Made by a program: the position numbers and the translations under genes. Source: JASLQO01 sp002327525 (lineage in GTDB: Bacteria; Pseudomonadota; Gammaproteobacteria; Pseudomonadales; Azotimanducaceae). From it: a stretch of 64,000 nucleotides of DNA. Under the pieces are notes generated by a model, which made no database searches, was not told where the DNA came from, and was given only the letters and a program-made list of their open reading frames with translations. The stretch spans positions 1 through 64,000 of the forward strand of contig JASLQO010000025.1 in assembly GCA_030744435.1 (NCBI GenBank), given 5' to 3'. Below are positions 1-6,359 of the stretch, piece by piece; position 1 is the stretch's first letter; each line of letters begins with the position of its first letter.

Positions 1-141
1 TGACCGTTGGCGAGAACACTACAATCGAGTCAAACCTCATAGTTCGCTCGACTACCAGCCCCCCGCTTTATTTGAAGAGCGGGTGGCTTAATACTGTGGA
101 TTTGTCTCTTTCCAACCGGACAAGATGCAGGGGAAAGGTCA
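1..141 (+). mobile_element. Right end of an IS3-family insertion sequence (left part outside window)
   Basis: The first 91 bases encode the last residues of an IS3-type transposase, and the following 50 bases run to a terminus of the form GGGGAAAGGTCA at about 130-141, which resembles the ends of IS407-like IS3 elements. The right boundary is inferred from this terminus and from the abrupt start of a decamer repeat array at 142. The left inverted repeat is outside the window, so the element cannot be confirmed as complete. Confidence 0.6.
2..91 (+). CDS. IS3-family transposase (OrfB), C-terminal end only
   Basis: Reading from base 2 gives 29 codons ending in TAA at 89-91. The peptide contains the YNRVKPHSSLDYQPPALFEE signature, which is the usual tail of rve-type DDE transposases of the IS3 family (compare the Y-N-x-x-R-P-H-S-S-L-x-Y-x-T-P pattern). 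The catalytic D, D and E residues lie upstream of the window. The gene is cut by the window edge, so whether it is intact is unknown. Confidence 0.7.
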   Translation, partial: DRWREHYNRVKPHSSLDYQPPALFEERVA

Positions 142-265
142 CCGAAACTCATGACAAAGAGTGTGTGTCCCGAAACTCAACCTGACAAAGAGTGTGTGTC
201 CCGAAACTCAACCCCGAAACTCAACCCGAAACTCACCGAAACTCAGAAACTCAAACCGAAACTCA
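142..265 (+). repeat. Array of CCGAAACTCA decamer direct repeats
   Basis: The decamer CCGAAACTCA occurs at 142-151, 170-179, 201-210, 214-223, 226-235, 236-245 and 256-265, with an eight-base partial copy (GAAACTCA) at 246-253. Spacing is irregular (0 to 21 bases). The array starts directly at the inferred IS end and stops 20 bases before the stop codon of the zinc-ribbon gene at 286. Short open frames across it are repeat artefacts. Confidence 0.85.
152..213 (+). repeat. Perfect 31-bp tandem duplication inside the decamer array
   Basis: Bases 152-182 and 183-213 are identical 31-mers beginning TGACAAAGAGTGTGTGTCCC and ending in the decamer plus ACC. Two copies without mismatch indicate a recent slippage or recombination event. 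Confidence 0.85.
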
Positions 266-285
266 ACCCTGCGCGTCGCAGCGGC

Positions 286-594
286 TCAATACACGACTTT
301 CGCCACCAACATACCCTGTTCTTCCGCGACCATCAGCCGCGACATACATGGCATGCAGTAAACCCGGTCGCCCACCCGCAATTCACGCGAGGATCGGACC
401 ACAATCATACATACGGGACAGAGAACTTCGTTGGGAGCCAGAGTGTCGCCTTCCCCCTGCCATTTTCGATAGAACTTGCGGTATTTACGGGGAATTTCAT
501 TGAAGCCCGTTTCCGCGAGTTCGAAACGCCGACGTATTTCCGGAGAACGTTCCTGTTCCTGCGACTCGTCCGCACCCAACAGGGGATCGTTCAC
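286..594 (-). CDS. Small zinc-ribbon protein coupled to a diiron protein gene
   Basis: This 102-residue protein has a charged N-terminal half with a basic segment (PRKYRKFYRKW, about 35-45) and a C-terminal zinc-ribbon-like motif, CPVC at 59-62 and CMPC at 80-83 (CxxC-x17-CxxC). The family was not recognised. Its ATG overlaps the TGA of the upstream ferritin-like gene by four bases (ATGA at 591-594), so it is probably translationally coupled and the third gene of the FNR-box operon. A metal-binding or electron-transfer partner of the diiron proteins is possible but is only inference from position. Confidence 0.65.
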   Translation of the reverse strand: MNDPLLGADESQEQERSPEIRRRFELAETGFNEIPRKYRKFYRKWQGEGDTLAPNEVLCPVCMIVVRSSRELRVGDRVYCMPCMSRLMVAEEQGMLVAKVVY

Positions 595-1367
595 GGCGTG
601 AATCCCAGCCTTTCTATCGTCGCCAGATAGTTGGTCGAAATGGCGGGTTCACCCTCTTCCAGCAAACCCAGTTCTTCGATGATCTCGTTGAAGGTCGACA
701 TCACCAGCGGGTTCAACTCCCTAGCGATCTGATCGAGCCGGGTGCGCGCATGGGGCGCGTGCATGAGCTTCCTGCCGAGATTATTCTCGCCAAATCCCAT
801 GTGACGCCGTTCGTCTTTCACCACACCGGTCAATATGGCACAGGTTATGGGATCGGTATCGGCGGCGTGTGCCTGGAACACCGTGAACTCCATCGCCTCG
901 AGTATGACGTTCTGCACGAACACCGAGGCCTCCCAGTCTTTCTGATCAACGTACTCCAGCAGCCGATCTCTGAGCCTCACGAGATTGCGATTGACCCGGC
1001 TGTCGATTTCCCGCCACGGATCCTCTACCCCGAGCGTTTTCAGGCGGTGAATAAAAACCTCCAGGTGCCGTCCTTCGTCTACCACCTGAGTGGAAAGGAA
1101 GATGGCTGCCTCGGGGCTCGGGGCGAACCGGATCATGCCGCTGGAAGCCTCCAACGCGGCCTGCTCCGCAACACAATAGTTGCATAGAGTCGTGGTCAGA
1201 AAGTTCAACTCTTCGTCAGAAAACGCCTGTTCCGACAAACCGGGGTCGAACCCAAAGCTCGTCCCGCCAAGGTAGCCTTCCACTGCTTCGAGCCAGAACT
1301 GAAAGGAATGCACCTCGGCGAGAAAGTCCTCCTGACTCAAGTCATGCGGTTCGACGATATCGGACAT
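591..1367 (-). CDS. Ferritin-like diiron protein (R2-like ligand arrangement), copy A
   Basis: The 258-residue helical protein carries the full set of carboxylate and histidine ligands expected of a ribonucleotide-reductase-R2-like or R2lox-like diiron site: E68, E98-G-R-H101, E157 and E186-R-R-H189. The two ExxH motifs sit in DEGRHLEVF and DERRHMGFG contexts. It lies 44 bp downstream of copy B (1412-2287) and overlaps the zinc-ribbon gene by four bases. Substrate is unknown; the family includes oxidases, oxygenases and radical generators. No R1 ribonucleotide reductase gene is nearby, so a role in dNTP synthesis is unlikely. Confidence 0.8.
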   Translation of the reverse strand: MSDIVEPHDLSQEDFLAEVHSFQFWLEAVEGYLGGTSFGFDPGLSEQAFSDEELNFLTTTLCNYCVAEQAALEASSGMIRFAPSPEAAIFLSTQVVDEGRHLEVFIHRLKTLGVEDPWREIDSRVNRNLVRLRDRLLEYVDQKDWEASVFVQNVILEAMEFTVFQAHAADTDPITCAILTGVVKDERRHMGFGENNLGRKLMHAPHARTRLDQIARELNPLVMSTFNEIIEELGLLEEGEPAISTNYLATIERLGFTP

Positions 1368-1411
1368 GCGCCAACTGAACTTCGGGCTATTGGGAAATAG
1401 TCAGCCGATGC

Positions 1412-2287
1412 TCAAGCGGCGGGTGGCAGATATTCGAGTCCAATGCGCGCCAGGCGCGTTTTGAATTCTCCCAGCACCGTGTTGGTCAGCACCGCCTGCA
1501 TCTCCTCGGAGTCCGCTTTGGCCAGGTCCACTCCCTGATACATTGCCGGTCCCGCATCGGGGTCGGCATTCTGGTGCACATCTTCCACGAGTGCTTCATT
1601 TTCCTGAAAGGAGTCCGAGAACGTGCGCAACATATGATGCGTCATTTCCTGCTGCATCTTCTGGATGTCGGACTTGCGCTCCGGGTTGGCTTCGATCAAC
1701 GAACCGATCCGGTTTTCGCCAAAGCCCACATGCCGTCGTTCGTCGGCAATGGTCCCCGCCAGAGTATGAGCAAACTTCGGATTTATCTCCTTGCTGCTCG
1801 CATGTATCATCTCAAACACACTGAACGCCATGCCTTCCAGCACTATGTTCTGACCGACGACGCCTGCCACGAAATCGCGCTTGTCCACTTTCTCAAGTAG
1901 CACCTCGGCGAACTTAACGAGGTTGGGATTGGCAAAGTTGGCGAGCGTGGATTCCAGATCTTCCTTCTTCACGCCCAGGTCGTACAGGCGCTGGGTGAAG
2001 ATCTCCACGTGGCGAGCCTCGTCGAGGGTCTGGGTGGCCAGAAAGATCTTGCTGGGATCATCGGGTGCACAGTTGATCAGTCCGGACGATGCCGCCAGCG
2101 CGGCGCGCTCGCCGACGACCAGTTGTACGGTGGTACGCGTCGCTTCCTCCAGGAAATCGTCATTTTCGAGTATGGACTCGGGTTCCTTTTCACCAGCCAG
2201 ATGACCATACTCGGTCTCTTCAAGATAACCTTGAGGACAGGATTCCAACCAGCTCTGAATTGAAAACGCGGATAGAAAATCGGCCAT
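1412..2287 (-). CDS. Ferritin-like diiron protein, copy B, first gene of operon
   Basis: The start at 2287 (MADFLSAF) is chosen over an upstream in-frame ATG at 2404 because AAAGGAG lies seven bases ahead of it. The 291-residue protein has predicted diiron ligands E60, E90-A-R-H93, E151 and E183-R-R-H186, in the contexts GERAALAASSGL, DEARHVEIF, LEGMAF and DERRHVGFG. It is clearly a paralogue of copy A and more distantly of the protein at 41017-41994. The upstream region has an exact FNR/Anr box, so expression is probably raised at low oxygen. The reaction is unknown. Confidence 0.82.
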   Translation of the reverse strand: MADFLSAFSIQSWLESCPQGYLEETEYGHLAGEKEPESILENDDFLEEATRTTVQLVVGERAALAASSGLINCAPDDPSKIFLATQTLDEARHVEIFTQRLYDLGVKKEDLESTLANFANPNLVKFAEVLLEKVDKRDFVAGVVGQNIVLEGMAFSVFEMIHASSKEINPKFAHTLAGTIADERRHVGFGENRIGSLIEANPERKSDIQKMQQEMTHHMLRTFSDSFQENEALVEDVHQNADPDAGPAMYQGVDLAKADSEEMQAVLTNTVLGEFKTRLARIGLEYLPPAA

Positions 2288-2340
2288 CGATATCTCCTTT
2301 TGTTGACTGTAAGTCTGACGATCAGTTCGCCGACTCGTAC

Positions 2341-2389
2341 GTAGTGGACCATAGTCACCGCGCCTCCCGCATCGATTGATCGAGATCAA
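2341..2389 (-). promoter_or_regulatory. FNR/Anr box with class II spaced -10 element
   Basis: TTGATCGAGATCAA at 2376-2389 matches the FNR/Anr consensus TTGAT-N4-ATCAA exactly. On the minus strand a TATGGT hexamer at 2353-2348 has its centre 32 bp from the centre of the box. That is the geometry of class II FNR-activated promoters (box at -41.5, -10 hexamer centred at -9.5), placing transcription start near 2341, about 54 bp before the ATG at 2287. Confidence 0.7.
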
Positions 2390-2390
2390 T

Positions 2391-3009
2391 TCGGTCACAA
2401 CCATTACCGACCAGAATTTCCAAGGCTTTCACAACAGGATCATGCCAACGGTCTTCTACATGTACCCCTGGCGTACAACTTCGGCTCCACACTGTGCGCG
2501 GTGCGCAGACGGCCTCCACGCTCACGGCAATCGAAGACATCTGGGACGAGTTGATACAAGACCATCCCATCCAAACCGAATTCCTCGACGATACGTTTGC
2601 AGAGACCTTCGAGGCGTTCCAGGTCATGACGTCGGTGCTCACCAGCTTTGCGTTCGTCGCACTCGCATTCAGCCTGATCGGGTTGTTTGGGCTGGCCGCA
2701 TTCATGGCTGAAACACACACCAAGGAGATCGGTGTGCGCAAGGTGATGGGTGCCAGCCAGTGGCAGATAGCACGCCTGCTGATCTGGCAGTTCTCCCGGC
2801 CGGTGATCTAGGCATTGCTCTTCGCAACGCCGCTGGCCTGGTTTGCAGCCAACACCTATCTTCAGTTCTTCGTAGAACGTATCGTTCTGATAGAAGGCAT
2901 CGTGGTTCTCGCAAGTGTGGTCGCCATCGTTTTCGCGCGGGTCATCGTCGCTGTGCACGCCGTGCGCATTGCGTGCGCCAACCCCATTCTGGCCCTGCAC
3001 TACGAATAA
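2391..3009 (+). pseudogene. Remnant of a MacB/FtsX-type ABC transporter permease (C-terminal part)
   Basis: Fragments match the C-terminal region of FtsX-like permeases: a periplasmic piece with PTVFYMYP near 2450-2470, then IEDIWDEL, a membrane segment (VALAFSLIGLFGLAAF), the typical KEIGVRKVMGAS cytoplasmic loop, and a final part ending in NPILALHYE. The frame changes at least once between about 2465 and 2500, and an in-frame TAG at 2809-2811 splits the last part. The N-terminal half and any ATPase partner are missing. Non-functional. Confidence 0.75.
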
Positions 3010-3109
3010 CATCGTTCCCCCTACAGGTGATTCAGGCATTGCCGCTTGAGCGCAGGTTCTTTAATTAGCCGGCAGTCCGGGTACACTCACCGCACAGGTA
3101 GGGGAACGA

Positions 3110-3418
3110 ATGTCTGAAAACAACTCTGAGACCGACTTAAATCGACAAAGCGATACCGACCGCCACCAGGCGTACTGGCGCGCCAACCTGAGGCTCGCGG
3201 CCGTTCTGCTCGTCATCTGGTTCACCGTCTCATTCGGCTTCGGCATACTCCTGGTGGAGGAGTTGAACCAGTTTGCCTTCTTTGGTTTCAAGCTCGGTTT
3301 CTGGTGGGCCCAGCAGGGTGCAATCTACGTCTTCATCGTGCTGATTTTCATCTACGCCTGGCGCATGAAGAAGATCGACCATCGGCACAGCGTGGACGAC
3401 GACGAGGAATCTGGCTGA
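3110..3418 (+). CDS. DUF4212 small membrane subunit of a sodium:solute symporter
   Basis: The 102-residue protein has two hydrophobic segments and the DUF4212 hallmarks YWRANLRL, LVIWFTVSFGFGILL and GFWWAQQGAIYVFIVLIFIYAWRM. This family is almost always encoded directly before VC_2705-type sodium:solute symporters and is regarded as their accessory inner-membrane subunit. That is the arrangement here, with 42 bp between the genes. Confidence 0.9.
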   Translation: MSENNSETDLNRQSDTDRHQAYWRANLRLAAVLLVIWFTVSFGFGILLVEELNQFAFFGFKLGFWWAQQGAIYVFIVLIFIYAWRMKKIDHRHSVDDDEESG

Positions 3419-3460
3419 TGGCTGGCAACGACTGCCATCGTCGGGCGAGGTGAGTACGTA

Positions 3461-5239
3461 ATGGACGTACAGCTACTCACCTACCTGTTCGTGGGCTCGA
3501 GCTTCGCGCTGTATATCGGTATTGCTATCTGGTCACGCGCCTCGTCCACGGACGACTTCTACGTCGCCGGTGGCGGGGTTCATCCGGTCGCCAACGGCAT
3601 GGCCACCGCCGCCGACTGGATGAGTGCCGCCTCGTTCATCTCCATGGCCGGCATCATCGCCTTCATGGGTTACGACGGCACCGTCTACCTCATGGGCTGG
3701 ACTGGCGGCTACGTACTGCTGGCTCTCCTGCTGGCGCCGTATCTGCGCAAGTTCGGCGAGTACACGGTGCCGGATTTCATAGGCACCCGTTACTACTCCA
3801 ACGCCGCGCGCGCAGTGGCCGTGATTTGCCTCATCGTGGTGTCGTTCACCTACGTCGCCGGGCAGATGCGCGGAGTCGGTATCGTGTTCAGCCAGTTTCT
3901 GAATGTGCCTATTTTCTGGGGCGTGATCATCGGCATGGCGGTGGTGTTCTTCTACGCGGTACTCGGCGGCATGAAGGGCATCACATACACGCAGGTCGCC
4001 CAGTATTGCGTACTGATTTTCGCCTACCTGGTACCGGCCATCTTCATCTCTCTGTTGATCACCGGCGTGCCCATCCCGCAGTTGGGTCTCGGCGCGGACG
4101 TGGTGGACGGCAGCGGCCTGAGCGTGCTCGAGAAACTCGACCGCGCCATGGTGGATCTCGGTTTCGGCCCCTACACGGATGGCACAAAAGAAACCATCGA
4201 CGTGTTCGCCATCACCATGGCGCTCATGATCGGCACCGCCGGATTGCCCCACGTACTGGTACGTTTTTTCACCGTACCGAAGGTTTCCGATGCGAGGATC
4301 TCGGCGGGATATGCGCTGCTGTTCATTGCATTGCTCTACACGACTGCCCCGGCGGTAGGCGCATTCGCCCGGCTCAATTTCATCGAGACCGTGCACGACA
4401 CACCGTACGCGGAGGTGGACGACTGGTTTCGAAACTGGGAAGACATTGGCCTCATCGGTTGGGTCGACAAGAACCACGATGGCGCCATCCAGTACGCACC
4501 CGGGGCTGCGTTTGAAGGTCCGCCAGTATTCGATGAGGTGGCTCGCACCGAAGCCGGTGCCCGCAAGGTGATCAATCCGATTCTTCACTCCGACAATGAA
4601 GTCTACGTCGACCGGGATATCATGGTGTTGGCAAACCCCGAGATTGCGGCGCTGCCCGGCTGGGTGATCGCGCTGGTCGCCGCAGGCGGGCTCGCCGCCG
4701 CCCTGTCCACTGCCGCGGGCTTGCTGCTGGTTATCTCCACCTCGGTGTCACACGATCTGCTGAAGAAGACCCTGGCGCGCGGTATCAGCGACCGTCAGGA
4801 GCTGATGTACGCACGTATCGCGGCCGCCACCGCAATCGGCATCGCCGGTTATCTGGGGATCAACCCGGTCGGCTTCGTCGCGCAGGTGGTGGCATTTGCA
4901 TTTGGACTGGCCGCGGCATCCCTGTTTCCGGCAATACTCCTCGGTATTTTCAGCAAATCGACGACACGCGAAGGGGCCATCGCCGGTATGCTGGCCGGAC
5001 TGGTGTTCACCTTCAGCTATATCGTGTATTTCAAGTTCGTGGCACCCGAAAACAACGTTTCGGAATTCTGGTTGTTCGGCATCTCGCCGGAAGGCATTGG
5101 CATGATCGGCGCAATCATCAACTTCGCGGCAGCAGCCATCTTCAGCGCTTTGAGCAAGCCAGTACCCGAACACGTACGCCGTCTAGTCGACCAGATCAGA
5201 ATTCCGGCCGGTGTGGAACGTCCGCACGATCATCCATAA
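3461..5239 (+). CDS. Sodium:solute symporter, VC_2705 family (probable acetate or short organic acid uptake)
   Basis: The 592-residue multi-pass inner-membrane protein of the SSS family has FYVAGGGVHPVANGMATAADWMSAASFISMAG near the N terminus, a family signature that includes residues around the sodium site. A soluble insert near residues 325-385 contains DKNHDGAIQY, which resembles an EF-hand loop. It follows the DUF4212 gene and precedes a MaoC gene. VC_2705-type symporters with DUF4212 partners are usually linked to acetate or pyruvate uptake; the substrate here is inferred. Malate synthase G encoded nearby would fit C2 assimilation. Confidence 0.88.
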   Translation: MDVQLLTYLFVGSSFALYIGIAIWSRASSTDDFYVAGGGVHPVANGMATAADWMSAASFISMAGIIAFMGYDGTVYLMGWTGGYVLLALLLAPYLRKFGEYTVPDFIGTRYYSNAARAVAVICLIVVSFTYVAGQMRGVGIVFSQFLNVPIFWGVIIGMAVVFFYAVLGGMKGITYTQVAQYCVLIFAYLVPAIFISLLITGVPIPQLGLGADVVDGSGLSVLEKLDRAMVDLGFGPYTDGTKETIDVFAITMALMIGTAGLPHVLVRFFTVPKVSDARISAGYALLFIALLYTTAPAVGAFARLNFIETVHDTPYAEVDDWFRNWEDIGLIGWVDKNHDGAIQYAPGAAFEGPPVFDEVARTEAGARKVINPILHSDNEVYVDRDIMVLANPEIAALPGWVIALVAAGGLAAALSTAAGLLLVISTSVSHDLLKKTLARGISDRQELMYARIAAATAIGIAGYLGINPVGFVAQVVAFAFGLAAASLFPAILLGIFSKSTTREGAIAGMLAGLVFTFSYIVYFKFVAPENNVSEFWLFGISPEGIGMIGAIINFAAAAIFSALSKPVPEHVRRLVDQIRIPAGVERPHDHP

Positions 5240-5259
5240 GAAACGGATAGAGGAAACAC

Positions 5260-5721
5260 ATGGCCTACATCGACACACTGAAGGATTTCGCCGGTCGCGA
5301 TGTGGGCACATCAAACTGGATTCTCGTCGATCAGGAGAAGATCGACGCTCACGCACGCACCACCGGCGACGGCACATGGGTCCACACAGACCCCGAGCGC
5401 GCCGCAAACGAAACCCCTTTCGGCCACACCATCGTCCAGGAGTTCCTGCTGGTGTCCTTTCTGACCGAGATGGCACAGTCGTTGACCTTGCCGATGGACG
5501 GCGTCGCCTATCCGCTCAACTACGGCTTCGACCGGCTGCGTATGATCCAACCAGTCCCTGTCGATTCCAGGGTGCGTGGGCACTTCGAATTGAAGAAAGT
5601 AGAACCCAAGGGGCACCACGGAGTGCTCATCTACCTGGATGCCTCACTCGAACTCGAGGGCGACGATGTAGCCCCCGCCCTGGTGGCCGAGTGGCTGGTG
5701 TATTTCAGACTGGCGGACTGA
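5260..5721 (+). CDS. MaoC-family (R)-specific enoyl-CoA hydratase-like protein
   Basis: The 153-residue single hotdog domain has the NodN/MaoC-type pattern: ARTTGDGTWVHTDPERA with catalytic-type Asp and His, then PFGHTIVQEFLLVS. It starts 20 bp after the symporter and has AGAGGAAAC ahead of the ATG. Members hydrate trans-2-enoyl-CoA to (R)-3-hydroxyacyl-CoA. Substrate chain length cannot be read from sequence. Confidence 0.85.
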   Translation: MAYIDTLKDFAGRDVGTSNWILVDQEKIDAHARTTGDGTWVHTDPERAANETPFGHTIVQEFLLVSFLTEMAQSLTLPMDGVAYPLNYGFDRLRMIQPVPVDSRVRGHFELKKVEPKGHHGVLIYLDASLELEGDDVAPALVAEWLVYFRLAD

Positions 5722-5747
5722 CGCCCGCCGGCTGATTTCCATCCACC

Positions 5748-6090
5748 TCAAGAGGCGATGGGCAGCACCAACACTTCCGTGCCGATCTCGTCGATCACCT
5801 TACGCGCCATCTTCGCGATTACCTTTTCCCGCGTACCGACCGCGGCAGTCACCTGATTGCGCGTCAGACCGCAGCGATCGGCAAACCGGTGGCGTCTTGC
5901 GCGCTACCCGCATGCCCCTTGTAAATATGTGCGGCAGATTTGCCATTGACACAGCAGTACACGTGTAGAACCGCATCGATTAAACGATGCTCCTTATAGG
6001 CACGTACCACTTCTTCACCCGATTCCAAAGCGACCTGTTGCATGCAGGCGGGATCGAGTACGAAAAAATTCTGGTTGCCGCTTCTGGTTT
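5748..6090 (-). pseudogene. Universal stress protein (UspA/UspE-like) remnant
   Basis: Two minus-strand frames join into a Usp-like C-terminal region. From about 6090 to 5864 the frame reads FFVLDPACMQQVALESGEEV, then an LIDAVLHVYCCV core strand, and stops at 5866-5864. A second frame from about 5895 to 5748 reads FADRCGLTRNQVTAAVG, then REKVIAKMARKVIDEIGTEV and a TGA stop. A frameshift near 5870-5895 separates them, and the N-terminal half is absent. The 269 bases from 6091 to 6359 contain no recognisable gene. Confidence 0.5.
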
Positions 6091-6359
6091 CCTAACTAAT
6101 TGATTTATCAGGGATAATCGTACTCGTGGGGCGCATGCGGACCATGGTTACTTGCGCGTAGACAGCTAGCGGTAGAGCACGGTCGAACGGCCGATCATTT
6201 CTCAATTCCGACGCCGCAGCGAGCCCTTTCAATTGGCCTCACCACCGCCTCACTCTGAACGACACGTTAGGCGGCCCAACCTGCTATTGCGTTTTCTCAA
6301 ACGCAGATAGGACAGCTTGCGGTGATAGCAACGGACGATGCCGCAGCCTGCGGAGCTTG

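Noticed and set aside
142..265. CRISPR array
   Set aside because: The repeat is only ten bases, spacing varies from 0 to 21 bases and some copies are contiguous; no cas genes are in the window.
3533..4588. A 351-codon open frame opposite the sodium:solute symporter
   Set aside because: Composition (His, Glu and Gly-rich, no domains) marks it as a shadow of the symporter gene.
6091..6275. Possible integron attC site (GTTAGGC near 6265-6271 and CCTAAC near 6091)
   Set aside because: The two cores are about 185 bases apart, the left core is imperfect, and no convincing inner complementary arms or integrase gene could be found.
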